In this document: piece after piece, positions 1-8,742 of the stretch
Numbering within the stretch: the stretch's first letter is position 1
How the letters are laid out: every line of letters begins with the position of its first letter
Assembly: GCA_002381225.1 (NCBI GenBank)
Contig: DFSS01000048.1
Span: 13,565 to 34,208, forward strand
Length of the DNA stretch: 20,644 nucleotides
DNA from: Flavobacteriales bacterium UBA3431
GTDB lineage: Bacteria > Bacteroidota > Bacteroidia > Flavobacteriales > Schleiferiaceae
Reading direction: 5' to 3'
Position numbers and translations under genes: made by a program
Notes under the pieces: model-generated
What the model was told of the DNA's origin: nothing
What the model saw: the letters and a program-made list of their open reading frames with translations, nothing else
Databases searched by the model: none

Positions 1-18
1 CTCTAGCCTTCAAGCTCC

Positions 19-1398
19 TTAACACTCCCCATGCGTGAGCACGAGGTAGCCGTTGGCGGGCAAGGTAATTTGGCCATCTTCTTCGAGTTCAGCCTCTTCG
101 CCCGTGAACCAGTTGGTGTAGTCTTCGTCGATGGCTCCGCTGTAATCAACAGTCACCTCTTCGGCGCTGAAGTTGACAAACACGGTCACGATGTTGTCGC
201 CTTTCACGCGGGAAAAAGCATAGACACTGGGGTGGTTGGTGGTGATGCGTGTTTGTGCACCGCCCCATGAACCGTTGGCCAAAGCGCCTTGGGTCGTCTT
301 AAGGGCCAAGGCCTTGCTGTAGAAGTCTGCTTGGGAAGGCGCGCTCCAGTCAATGGTGTCGCGCTCAAAGAAGCGCAGGCTCTTGTTGAGGCCGACTTCT
401 TGACCGCTGTAGATCAAAGGCATGCCCTGGGACATGGTCACGCATAGCATGAAGGCCGCGTGGGCATTGTTGCCAATGCGCTTTTCCACGGTACCGTTCC
501 AAGAGTTCTCGTCGTGGTTGTCAATGAAGTAAAGGCGGTAACCGTCTTCAGGAAAGTCTTTGGCTTGGCGGGCGAGGTATTCGTCCATCGTGGCGACGTC
601 CGCCCCTTTGCCGGCCACATTATTGAGAAGGTGGTGGAACTCCCAGCCGTAGGTCATGTCGAATTGGCTTTCATGGAGGTAGAAGTACTCGGACTCAGCG
701 AGCATGAATATCTCGGGGTTGTGGCCACGGAGATGCTGGATGGTTTCGGTCCAGTAGTCTTGGGTTTGCCCCCCTGCCATATCCACGCGGAAACCGTCGA
801 TCCCAAATTGGTCAAGCCAGTAAATCATGTCTTGACGTTGAGCCTCCATCATGGCCGGATTGCTGTAGTCTAATTCGGCCACATCTGTCCAATCCGTTGG
901 ATTGTTGTGGTCGTCACGGCCGTTGGAGATTTCTCCGGTTTCCGGATCACGGTAGTAGAAGTCGGGGCTTTCGTTCATCCAAGGATGGTCCCACGAGGTA
1001 TGGTTGGGGACCCAGTCGATGATGAGCTTGAAGCCTTGCTCGTGGGCGGCGTTGACGAGGTTGCGAAAATCTTCCTCCGTCCCAAATTCGGAATTAATCC
1101 CACGGTAGTCTTGAATGGAGTAGTAGGACCCAAGCACTCCTTTGCGGTTTTTCACGCCGATAGGCTGAATGGGCATCAGCCAAAGAATGTCCACGCCCAT
1201 CTCGCGCAGGCGAGGCAGATGCGTTTGAAAGGCCGCAAACGTACCCTCAGGGGTGTACTGACGGATGTTGACCTCGTACATGTTTGCGTTTTTGGACCAC
1301 TCGGGGTGGTACTCGTGGGGGGCGTCCACCACTTTTTCGGGCTGGGAGCAGCTGGCCAAGATCAAGGCGGCAGCGGCCAAGGTGAAGAGTTTTTTCAT
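19..1398 (-). CDS. GH13 alpha-amylase-type lipoprotein
   Basis: This is a glycoside hydrolase family 13 enzyme expected to cut alpha-1,4-glucans outside the cytoplasm. The ATG at 1398 gives 459 residues beginning with a lipoprotein signal (MKKLFTLAAAALILASC, lipobox before Cys17). A longer reading from a TTG upstream adds an implausible 45-residue basic leader, so it was rejected. All four GH13 motifs are visible: region I DWVPNH, region II GFRVDMA with nucleophile Asp206, region III MLAESE with acid/base Glu235, and region IV NHD ending at Asp296. A short C-terminal beta domain follows. After the Cys the residues are SQPEK, which carries only one acidic residue and is a weak candidate for a Bacteroidota surface-export signal. 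It is the last gene of the maltodextrin operon, 13 bases after the preceding GH13 gene. Exact specificity (amylase, oligo-glucosidase or transferase) cannot be read from sequence alone. Confidence 0.9.
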   Translation of the reverse strand: MKKLFTLAAAALILASCSQPEKVVDAPHEYHPEWSKNANMYEVNIRQYTPEGTFAAFQTHLPRLREMGVDILWLMPIQPIGVKNRKGVLGSYYSIQDYRGINSEFGTEEDFRNLVNAAHEQGFKLIIDWVPNHTSWDHPWMNESPDFYYRDPETGEISNGRDDHNNPTDWTDVAELDYSNPAMMEAQRQDMIYWLDQFGIDGFRVDMAGGQTQDYWTETIQHLRGHNPEIFMLAESEYFYLHESQFDMTYGWEFHHLLNNVAGKGADVATMDEYLARQAKDFPEDGYRLYFIDNHDENSWNGTVEKRIGNNAHAAFMLCVTMSQGMPLIYSGQEVGLNKSLRFFERDTIDWSAPSQADFYSKALALKTTQGALANGSWGGAQTRITTNHPSVYAFSRVKGDNIVTVFVNFSAEEVTVDYSGAIDEDYTNWFTGEEAELEEDGQITLPANGYLVLTHGEC

Positions 1399-1411
1399 GG
1401 GTTGGGAGGGC

Positions 1412-3790
1412 TTAATGTTGAAGGTAAACGAAGGAATACGGGGCGACGGTGGCGCTGGAAATGCCAATTTGGGCGTTGCCGGCCAAACGCGTGACGTCCT
1501 GCGTGAGCGGATGAACGTAGGGGCCTGCCCCACGGTTCAGGAGGATCCACACGTGTTCTGACAGGTACTGGCGGTGTATAACGAGCACGTCAGCACTAGG
1601 ACTAAAGACTTCCGTATAACCATAGGTGAGGGCCATGCTGTTCTTCCGAGCGGTGACGATTTCTTGGGTGCGCAGGCGGAGGGCTTGTTCGGCAGGACGG
1701 TAGTTGGACCACTTCATGAATCGGCGGTTGTCCGGGTCGTTGCCGCCGGCCATGCCGTATTCGTCGCCGTAGTAGACCACGGGGATGCCGGGGACTGCAT
1801 GGTTGAGCGCGTGCAGCAGGGCCAGGCGCTGGTAGCCCAGGGTATCGCCTGCTTGGATGTCACGGGTATAGCCTGCGAGCTTGCTGTCTTCATCGGGGGA
1901 AACGTTTCGGTCCGCCAAGGAGATGAAGCGCGGCTTGTCTTGGTTGCCCGAAATATTGCCCATCAAATGGTGGTATCCGTACACGTTGAGGCTGTTTTGG
2001 AGCACGGAGGCCATTCGGGCAGCATCTGTTCCCAAATCCGCACAGTATTGCACCGCCGCATCATAAAAGTTGAAATCAAACTGGGCATCCAACATGCCAT
2101 TGCCCAAATAGCTCGCAATGAGGTCGGGCGAACCGTAGGTCTCCCCAATCTGGTAGAGGCGTTGTCCGCTCTGGTTTTGCTTCTTCAACTTCTTTGTCAG
2201 CGTGCGCCAATACAGGAGATCAACGTGCTTGGTAGCGTCGTGTCGGAATCCATCGATGCCGTAGTCCGTCATCCACACCAAGGCCGAATCCGTCATGGGC
2301 TCCACCACCTCGGGGCGGCGCAAGTCCAAAGTGGGCAAATGCGTGTCAAACCACGTGGTCAATCGGTAGTCATCCCAGCGTTCCGTATTCAGGCTGCTGT
2401 CCGGGAGGTAGAGCGAGGTGGCCCAGTCGCGGTGTTGTTTGTACACGGGGTGATCCAGGTGCACATGATTGGCCACATAGTCTAATAGGACATTGAGGTT
2501 GCGGCCGTGCGCGACCTCCAAGAGCTGGTGCAGCTGTTCAGGGCTGGCCATCCGCCGGTCCAATTTCTTGGCGGAGGTAGGCCAATAGCCGTGGTAGCCC
2601 GAAAAGCGCGTCATCACTCCGCCCTTGTTCCACAGCCCGTAGGCCCCCTCGGGGTTGCGGCCAATGGGGGAAAGCCACACGGTGTTGAAGCCAAAATCTT
2701 CAAAGTAGCCCGACTCCACCGCTTGGGTGATACCGGCCACGTCCCCACCCATATAGTCTGCCAGAGGAAGCACATCGGGACGGTTCAGGGGAGCGTCGTT
2801 GCTGCTGTCGCCATTGAAAAAACGGTCCACCATCATGAAGTACAGGGTGGCATTTTCCCAGTCGCTGCGGTTGAGCTGACTGGTGCTTGAGATCATTTGG
2901 TCTTCGCCAAAGGGAATGAGGACGTCGTTGCTGATTTGGGCGCCGTTGTGGGAGTAGAGGTGTAGGTGGTTGCGTTCGGACCAATCCGAATCCTTGGGCA
3001 AATAGACCCAAACTGTGCCGTCCGACTGACGCTCTATCGCCGATGCGGCCATGGCGTATGTATTCCAGAATGCCAAGACCTCTTGATCCTCGGGGAGCGT
3101 GTCGAGCACCACAAAAGAATCATCCTCGCCGGTTCCGGCATCGCCCACGCTCAGTGCACGAAGTGGCTGGCATGGTTGGCCCGGCAATGTGACGGTCAAA
3201 CTGTGGTTAAAGCTGCCAAAGCCATTGGGCACCAAAGTGCTATCATCGCCGGGGCACAAGCGCTCTTCGCCTTGCACGAAGAACTTATAGGCGTAGTTGC
3301 CAGCGGGCAAATTCAGCGTAGCCTGGTAGTTTCCGCCCGCAGAATCGCCGACATAGCGCATGGGAGTAGCGCTGCGGTTCCAGTTGTTGAACGAGCCAAA
3401 AAGCGTCACGCGCAAACTATCGGATGCTGGCCCATACCGGAAGGTCACGGGCTGGGCCATGCTCTGCTTGAGAAGGAGGCTGTATTCGCCGTCGGCAGCA
3501 TGAAAAGTGACGGTGCCGAGGGGGGCATCCATCCGGCCTGTGATGCGGTAGATGGCCGAATCTTTTTGGTAGCGGGCGGTCAAGCCCTTGGGCCAATCCG
3601 CGGATTCGACCTCGGAAAGCACATAGTCTTCCACATAGAGCTTGGTTTCGCCCTCCACTAATTGCACGGGGCGGTATCCGAGGCCAGCCTCCTCATCCCC
3701 GATGGGCAAGGAAGGTCGCCCGCAGCTCACGAGGAGCGCGAGCGCGAGACCGGTTAAAGGGCAGAGGGCTCGAATAGTCAAGGGAATCAA
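1412..3790 (-). CDS. CBM48-like plus GH13 lipoprotein (neopullulanase/cyclomaltodextrinase type)
   Basis: This is a 792-residue multidomain starch enzyme. It starts with a lipoprotein signal (lipobox LVSC, Cys23). Next comes a beta-rich N-terminal part that includes a glycogen-binding CBM48/E-set-like module (LFGSFNNWN ... AYKFFVQGEERL). A GH13 barrel begins around residue 310 (FMMVDRFFNGD). Region I has DYVANH from Asp437, region II GFRHDATKH with Asp518, region III GETYG with Glu550, and region IV GNQDKPRF with Asp618. The region IV histidine found in most GH13 enzymes is a glutamine (Gln617). The architecture resembles SusA-like neopullulanases that turn maltodextrins or cyclodextrins into maltose, which would feed the phosphorylase upstream. 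No ATG is available: the reading frame has a TAG a few codons upstream, so the start is TTG at 3790 (or TTG at 3781). It lies 71 bases after the phosphorylase gene and 13 before the next GH13 gene. Confidence 0.88.
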   Translation of the reverse strand: MIPLTIRALCPLTGLALALLVSCGRPSLPIGDEEAGLGYRPVQLVEGETKLYVEDYVLSEVESADWPKGLTARYQKDSAIYRITGRMDAPLGTVTFHAADGEYSLLLKQSMAQPVTFRYGPASDSLRVTLFGSFNNWNRSATPMRYVGDSAGGNYQATLNLPAGNYAYKFFVQGEERLCPGDDSTLVPNGFGSFNHSLTVTLPGQPCQPLRALSVGDAGTGEDDSFVVLDTLPEDQEVLAFWNTYAMAASAIERQSDGTVWVYLPKDSDWSERNHLHLYSHNGAQISNDVLIPFGEDQMISSTSQLNRSDWENATLYFMMVDRFFNGDSSNDAPLNRPDVLPLADYMGGDVAGITQAVESGYFEDFGFNTVWLSPIGRNPEGAYGLWNKGGVMTRFSGYHGYWPTSAKKLDRRMASPEQLHQLLEVAHGRNLNVLLDYVANHVHLDHPVYKQHRDWATSLYLPDSSLNTERWDDYRLTTWFDTHLPTLDLRRPEVVEPMTDSALVWMTDYGIDGFRHDATKHVDLLYWRTLTKKLKKQNQSGQRLYQIGETYGSPDLIASYLGNGMLDAQFDFNFYDAAVQYCADLGTDAARMASVLQNSLNVYGYHHLMGNISGNQDKPRFISLADRNVSPDEDSKLAGYTRDIQAGDTLGYQRLALLHALNHAVPGIPVVYYGDEYGMAGGNDPDNRRFMKWSNYRPAEQALRLRTQEIVTARKNSMALTYGYTEVFSPSADVLVIHRQYLSEHVWILLNRGAGPYVHPLTQDVTRLAGNAQIGISSATVAPYSFVYLQH

Positions 3791-3861
3791 GAGGTTATAG
3801 GGCTAGAATAATGGGGATAGTAAGGTAAACACTTGATTTCGAACGAACAGCCCGAGTTCTG

Positions 3862-6156
3862 TCAGGCATGAAACGTTTCACAACACTTCAATGTGTGGGC
3901 CATTCCACCGACATGGAAGGTCACGTCGGGTCCGTCTTTGTGGGCTACGGTCAGGCCAGACTCGGCCACTTGAACGTGCAAGAGGGCGCCGCGCCAACGT
4001 AGGTGGAAGGAGAGGCCGGTCCACTGTTCGGGTAGGAAGGGCTGGAAGTGCAGGTCCTCGCCGACGATTTTCATGCCGCCAAAACCGTATACGACGGACA
4101 TCCATGTTCCGCCCATCGCGGTAACATGGAGGCCTTGGTAGACTTCGTGGTTGTAATCATCCAGGTCCAAACGTGCGGTGCGCAAGTACAGCTCGTAGGC
4201 CTTCTTTTTGTAGCCGAGGCGGCTAGCCAAAACCGTGTGCACGCAGGGGCTCAGGGAGCTTTCGTGCACGGTCAAGGGCTCGTAGAAGTCAAAGTGTCGC
4301 TTGAGCACGTCTAAGTCGGTGCGGTCTTCAAAGAAGAACATGCCCTGGAGGGTGTCCGCCTGCTTGATGTAGCACGAACGCAGGATGCGGTCCCAGCTCC
4401 ACTTTTGGTTGATGGGGCGCTGTGCGGGGTCAAGCTCGTTGACAGGGATGAGCTCTTTGTCTAGGAAGCCGTCTTGCTGGAGGAAGACTTGATGTTCCTC
4501 GCTGTAGGGGAAGTAGAGGTTTTCCCGAATGGCCTCCCATTGCTCGATTTCGTCGCTATCCAATTGAAGTTTGGCGAGGAGTTCGGCGTAGTCGGCGGGT
4601 TGTTCCGTCGCCAACCACTGGGCACATTCCGCCGCGTATTCGAGGCACCACGCCGCCATGAAGTTGGTGTAGTAGTTGTTGTTGACGTTGTTCTCGTATT
4701 CGTTGGGCCCCGTCACACCCAGGATGACAAATTTCTCCTGGGCGTCGCTCCAGTTGACACGCTGCGCCCAGAACCGGGCAATGGCCACAAGGACCTCTAA
4801 GCCGCCCTCTGCGAGGTAGCTGCGGTCTTGGGTGTGGCGAATGTAGTTGTAGATGCCGTAGGCGATGGCTCCGTTTCGGTGGATCTCCTCAAACGTGATT
4901 TCCCATTCATTGTGGCATTCCTCGCCATTCATCGTGACCATGGGGTAGAGGGCTGCGCCGTCGGTGAAGCCGAGCTTCTCCGCGTTTTCGATGGCTTTCC
5001 CGAGCTGCTTGTATCGGTAGATCAAAAGGTTTTTCGCGACGCTTTGGTCGGTGGAGGCCATGTAAAAGGGCAGGCAGTAGGCTTCGGTGTCCCAGTAGGT
5101 CGAACCGCCGTACTTCTCGCCGGTGAAGCCCTTGGGGCCGATGTTTAAGCGGGCATCCACCCCCGTAAACGTTTGCAACAGGTGGAAGATGTTAAAGCGA
5201 ATGCCTTGCTGGGCCGAATCGTCGCCGTCAATACGAATGTCCGCCAACTCCCATTTCGCGATCCATGCGTCGGCATGGGCATTGCGCAGGACTTCGTAGC
5301 CTTTGGCCGCGGCTTGCTGCGCCTGTTCTTCGGCGCGTGCCACGACCTGTTCTGGGGCAGCATTGAGGCTATTCACCACGCCAATGTATTTCAGGACGTG
5401 AACGGACTGGCCAGCGGGCAGCGTGGCGTTGTAGCGGCTTTCCACATAGCCCTCGCGACCGGAAGCGTGGGCATTCAAGGCTTGGCCTTCGGCGCTGACC
5501 TGGCAGTGCATGGCGGCGGCGACGTGAAAGTCCAACTTTTTGGTTTTGGCGTGGACATGGCCTTGGCCGGGGGTAGAGGCATGGCCTTGCTGGGCCCAAA
5601 AGGTCTCTTCCCAGTTGGCGTCCGAATTCACCACATTGAAGTCCAAGTAAGGAACGACTTCCACGGTGGCGGCGTCCTCCACAGTAACCTTGTAGGAAAT
5701 GGCCGCGACTTCGTCGTCGACGATGCTGAGGAAGCGCTCCGCTTCGACGCGCACGCTCAGGCCGTTGGCCAGGGTGGCAGTGAAGGTTCGGCGCAAGAGT
5801 CCTTGGTGCATATCGAGCTCCCGGTGAAAATGGCTTACCTGCGTAGCGGTGGCCAAATCCAACGCCTCGCCGTTGACGCGCACATGAATGCCGATGAAGT
5901 TGACGGCATTGAGGACTTTCGCGAAGTACTCGGGGTAGCCGTTCTTCCACCAGCCCACTTTGGTCTTATCGGGGTAGTAGACGCCCGCGATGTAGGTGCC
6001 TTGTAGGTGCTTTCCGGAGAAGCCTTCTTCGTTGTTGGCGCGTTGGCCCATCCGGCCGTTGCCCAGGGCAAACAGGGATTCGGAAAGGATTTGGTGCTCA
6101 GGATTCCAGGAGGACTCCGTTAATTTCCAAGGGTGTGGGTCAATCGTGGGCTTCAT
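3862..6156 (-). CDS. malP: GH65 maltose phosphorylase
   Basis: This is an inverting GH65 disaccharide phosphorylase, most likely cytoplasmic maltose phosphorylase (maltose + phosphate to glucose + beta-glucose-1-phosphate). The 764 residues match the usual family length. Motifs in order: an N-terminal beta-sandwich with LGNGRMGQRAN near residue 35; the barrel motif WDTEAYCLPF around Asp356; the catalytic-acid segment TGPNEYENNVNNN with Glu486 and Glu488; WSWDRILRSCYIKQAD; and the phosphate-site motif His631-Glu-Ser-Ser. There is no signal peptide. The ATG at 6156 was preferred over an in-frame TTG at 6180, because it leaves the normal N-terminus MKPTIDPHPW and a 20-base gap after pgmB. Its neighbour pgmB uses the beta-anomer product, which favours maltose over alpha-product enzymes. 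Trehalose or kojibiose phosphorylase are alternatives within GH65, but two GH13 genes downstream and an SLC45-type transporter argue for maltose. Confidence 0.92.
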   Translation of the reverse strand: MKPTIDPHPWKLTESSWNPEHQILSESLFALGNGRMGQRANNEEGFSGKHLQGTYIAGVYYPDKTKVGWWKNGYPEYFAKVLNAVNFIGIHVRVNGEALDLATATQVSHFHRELDMHQGLLRRTFTATLANGLSVRVEAERFLSIVDDEVAAISYKVTVEDAATVEVVPYLDFNVVNSDANWEETFWAQQGHASTPGQGHVHAKTKKLDFHVAAAMHCQVSAEGQALNAHASGREGYVESRYNATLPAGQSVHVLKYIGVVNSLNAAPEQVVARAEEQAQQAAAKGYEVLRNAHADAWIAKWELADIRIDGDDSAQQGIRFNIFHLLQTFTGVDARLNIGPKGFTGEKYGGSTYWDTEAYCLPFYMASTDQSVAKNLLIYRYKQLGKAIENAEKLGFTDGAALYPMVTMNGEECHNEWEITFEEIHRNGAIAYGIYNYIRHTQDRSYLAEGGLEVLVAIARFWAQRVNWSDAQEKFVILGVTGPNEYENNVNNNYYTNFMAAWCLEYAAECAQWLATEQPADYAELLAKLQLDSDEIEQWEAIRENLYFPYSEEHQVFLQQDGFLDKELIPVNELDPAQRPINQKWSWDRILRSCYIKQADTLQGMFFFEDRTDLDVLKRHFDFYEPLTVHESSLSPCVHTVLASRLGYKKKAYELYLRTARLDLDDYNHEVYQGLHVTAMGGTWMSVVYGFGGMKIVGEDLHFQPFLPEQWTGLSFHLRWRGALLHVQVAESGLTVAHKDGPDVTFHVGGMAHTLKCCETFHA

Positions 6157-6176
6157 CAAGGGGGGGTGAAAAGGGG

Positions 6177-6836
6177 TCAAAGGGTTTCGAGCGCTAGCAG
6201 TGTCTCAGCGGGGTCTGGGATGTCTACAAAACTTTGAATAACGCGGTGAGCGGCCCCCAAATGGTCTGGGTTTCCCACCGCAATGCAGTACATGTTTCCG
6301 GCCAAGGCGGCTTCCACGCCAGCCTCCGCATCTTCAAACACGCAGCATTCTTCCGCAAGAAGGCCTAGGCGGCGTGCACCCTCCAAAAAGACTTCGGGGT
6401 TGGGCTTTGAGGCCGAGACGACCGTACCGTCCACAATCGCGTCGAAGGCATCTAGCAAGCCAATCCGCTCTAGGATGGGCACGGCGTTTTTAGAGGCCGA
6501 TCCGAGGGCGATGAGAAGACCTTGAGCGCGCGCTTCGGCCAAAAATTCGGATACGCCAGGTAGAATTTCGTCTGGGCCCATTTGGGCGATGCAGTCGAGG
6601 TACCAAGCGTTTTTTTGGTCCATCCAACGTTGCTTTTCTTCCGGGGAAAGCGCGATGCCTCCCCAGCCTAAAATGCGTTCCAAAGACTCCACGCGAGAAA
6701 TGCCTTTGAGTTGCTCGTTTTCCTCGTGACCAAAGTGGATGCCGAGCTCGGCGGCCATGCGCTGCCAGGCGACAAAATGGTATTTGGCGGTGTCTACAAT
6801 GACCCCGTCCAAGTCAAAAAGGAGTCCACGGATCAT
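6177..6836 (-). CDS. pgmB: Beta-phosphoglucomutase
   Basis: This 219-residue HAD-family mutase is expected to convert beta-glucose-1-phosphate to glucose-6-phosphate. HAD motif I is FDLDGVIVDT, with nucleophile Asp8 and acid/base Asp10. Motif II is LGSASKNA (Ser113-Ser115), motif III is SKPNPEVF with Lys144, and motif IV is VFEDAEAGVEAA with Glu168-Asp169. The cap segment LKGISRVESLERIL (from about residue 43) is the pattern that separates beta-PGM from other HAD phosphatases. The start ATG overlaps the stop of the upstream kinase by four bases (ATGA), which implies translational coupling, and the phosphorylase follows after 20 bases. Together the two enzymes recover one glucose unit of maltose as glucose-6-phosphate without spending ATP. 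Confidence 0.95.
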   Translation of the reverse strand: MIRGLLFDLDGVIVDTAKYHFVAWQRMAAELGIHFGHEENEQLKGISRVESLERILGWGGIALSPEEKQRWMDQKNAWYLDCIAQMGPDEILPGVSEFLAEARAQGLLIALGSASKNAVPILERIGLLDAFDAIVDGTVVSASKPNPEVFLEGARRLGLLAEECCVFEDAEAGVEAALAGNMYCIAVGNPDHLGAAHRVIQSFVDIPDPAETLLALETL

Positions 6837-7711
6837 GCGCGAGCGACCTTATCCAGGACGCGGAGCACATTGATGTGGTATTCCACCAAGCGGTTGACCG
6901 GCTTGGCTTGTGTTCGTCCATAGGTGATTCCCATGTCTGTGCAACATTCTCGGAGAATGCCCTCAAAGGCTTTGGCGACGGACCCAACAAAATTGGCAGG
7001 AGCCCCGTTCCGGGCTTCCTCAAAACATCGGACATGCACCTCCAAAAACTTTTCAAAGCCATCGCGGACAATGGCTTGAATGTAGGGACTGTCAGCGTGG
7101 TCGCCCGCAAAACGAGAAAAAGAAGCGAGGTAGACGTTGGCGTTTGGCTTGTTGTAGACGCTATCGAAAATCTCTTCTTTCGTGGTTTGGTACTGCGCAG
7201 TAAAGGCTTCTTGCAAATCAGCAGGAAGACGCTTGTAGATGTAGTCGGCTAGAAGGCGCTTGCCAATGAAACTGGCCGAACCTTCATCACCCAAGACATA
7301 AGCCAAGGCGGGAACCTCTTCACGAATATTTTCCCCGTCAAAAAAACAGGAGTTCGATCCCGTACCTAGGATGCAGGCCACGTGGGGAACTCCATCAAAG
7401 GTGGCATAGGCCGCCGCTTTGAGGTCGTGGTCCACATGAATGTGGGCATGAGGAAAGACGTTGGATAAGCCATCGGCAATCACCTTGTTGTGGTGGTCGG
7501 AGGAACAGCCTGCCCCATAGAAATATACCTGATCCACGCCTGGGGCGTAGGTGGGGATTTCGGGGTGGTTGCCCAAGACATGCTCCACGGTGGCCGAAGA
7601 ATGGAAGTAGGGATTGAAGCCCATAATGGACCAACGCTTGATTTCGTGGCCTTGGCCATCCAATAAAATCCAATCGGCTTTCGTCGAGCCGCTCTCAACA
7701 ATGATGATCAT
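6833..7711 (-). CDS. BadF/BadG/BcrA/BcrD-type sugar kinase, candidate glucose kinase
   Basis: This 292-residue protein has an actin-like ATPase fold of the BadF family, which includes N-acetylglucosamine and glucosamine kinases. The start is the ATG at 7711; an earlier TTG at 7741 overlaps the gapA stop and was rejected. Visible motifs: phosphate-1 loop VESGSTKADW, where the usual aspartate is Glu6; a candidate catalytic-base segment HVDHDLKAAA around Asp94-Asp96; phosphate-2 motif LGTGSNSCFF at 115-124; the family motif LGDEGSASFIGKRLL at 140-154; and a C-terminal FVGSVAKAFEGIL adenosine-side motif. It sits 16 bases after gapA and overlaps pgmB by four bases. Family members are often annotated as N-acetylglucosamine kinase. 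The context, with a phosphorylase that releases free glucose next door, suggests glucose as substrate here, but that is inference. Confidence 0.8.
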   Translation of the reverse strand: MIIIVESGSTKADWILLDGQGHEIKRWSIMGFNPYFHSSATVEHVLGNHPEIPTYAPGVDQVYFYGAGCSSDHHNKVIADGLSNVFPHAHIHVDHDLKAAAYATFDGVPHVACILGTGSNSCFFDGENIREEVPALAYVLGDEGSASFIGKRLLADYIYKRLPADLQEAFTAQYQTTKEEIFDSVYNKPNANVYLASFSRFAGDHADSPYIQAIVRDGFEKFLEVHVRCFEEARNGAPANFVGSVAKAFEGILRECCTDMGITYGRTQAKPVNRLVEYHINVLRVLDKVARA

Positions 7712-7727
7712 AGGGTAGTGGGGATGA

Positions 7728-8720
7728 TCAAAGATTAACAAAGCGCTCGGTCATGTCTGCCATGCGTGCAGAGTACCCAGCTTCATTGTCGTACCAGCCC
7801 ATGATCTTGACCAAGTTGCCATTTGCAGAGGTGATACCGGCATCAAAAATACACGAGTGAGGGTTTCCAACGATATCGGCCGACACAATGGGATCTTCGG
7901 TGTATTCCATGATGCCCTTCAAGTAGGTTTCAGAAGCCAGCTTCATGGCGGCGTTGATTTCCTCTTTCGTGACATCGCGGCCCAAAGTCAAGGTCACGTC
8001 TGTGGCGGAACCGGTTAACGTAGGCACGCGCATGGCATAGCCGTCCAACTTGCCTTTCATTTCGGGCAATACCAGGCCCACCGCCTTGGCCGCACCGGTG
8101 GTGGTGGGGATCATCGAAACGGCCGCGGCACGAGCGCGGCGCAAGTCTTTGTGGGGCGCGTCTTGAATGCTTTGGTCATTCGTATAGGCGTGCACGGTCA
8201 ACATGTAGCCTTTCTCGACGCCAAAATTGTCTTGGAGCACCTTCATCATGGGCGCCAAGCAGTTGGTTGTGCATGAAGCGTTGCTGAAGGTCACATCGTC
8301 TGCGCCGAGCAACTCGTCGTTCACACCCATAACAATGGTCTTCACGTCGTCCTTCGCGGGAGCAGACAAGCCAACTTTCTTCGCGCCGGCCGTGAGGTGC
8401 ATCTTCAGCTGCTCTTGCGAGGTGAAAATGCCGGTAGACTCGATCACCATGTCGATGCCCATTTCGCCCCAAGGCAATTCAGCGGGGTTGCGAACCGCCG
8501 TGATAACGATCTCCTTGCCATTGACGATCAGGCTGTTGGGCGTGTGGCTAACGGTGCCATTGAAGCGGCCATGGGCCGAATCGTACTTCAGCAAATGGGC
8601 CAAGGTGGCCGTATCCGTCAAGTCATTGATGGCGACGACTTCCAAACCGGACTTGTTTTGCAAGTTGCGGAAGGTGAGGCGGCCGATGCGGCCAAATCCA
8701 TTGATGGCAATTTTCTTCAT
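7728..8720 (-). CDS. gapA: Glyceraldehyde-3-phosphate dehydrogenase, type I
   Basis: This is glycolytic GAPDH: glyceraldehyde-3-phosphate + NAD + phosphate to 1,3-bisphosphoglycerate. The 330 residues are the normal length. The N-terminal Rossmann motif is INGFGRIGR. Asp33 in AINDLTD is the residue usually linked to NAD rather than NADP preference. The active-site segment is SNASCTTNCLAP with Cys150, followed by the usual QDAPHKDLRRARAA with the catalytic-His region and the C-terminal WYDNEAGYS. The start at 8720 gives the standard MKKIAINGFG. It is the second gene of the operon, 22 bases after pfkA and 16 before the sugar kinase, so a central glycolytic enzyme is apparently co-transcribed with maltodextrin catabolism. 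Confidence 0.97.
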   Translation of the reverse strand: MKKIAINGFGRIGRLTFRNLQNKSGLEVVAINDLTDTATLAHLLKYDSAHGRFNGTVSHTPNSLIVNGKEIVITAVRNPAELPWGEMGIDMVIESTGIFTSQEQLKMHLTAGAKKVGLSAPAKDDVKTIVMGVNDELLGADDVTFSNASCTTNCLAPMMKVLQDNFGVEKGYMLTVHAYTNDQSIQDAPHKDLRRARAAAVSMIPTTTGAAKAVGLVLPEMKGKLDGYAMRVPTLTGSATDVTLTLGRDVTKEEINAAMKLASETYLKGIMEYTEDPIVSADIVGNPHSCIFDAGITSANGNLVKIMGWYDNEAGYSARMADMTERFVNL

Positions 8721-8742
8721 GGTTTCGAGGAAATAGATGGAA

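Noticed and set aside
3818..3832. Possible third operator copy before the CBM48-GH13 gene (minus strand GTGTTTACCTTACTA)
   Set aside because: It shares GTGT and TTAC with the operators but matches only 8 or 9 of 15 bases, and it is not a convincing inverted repeat; such matches occur by chance.
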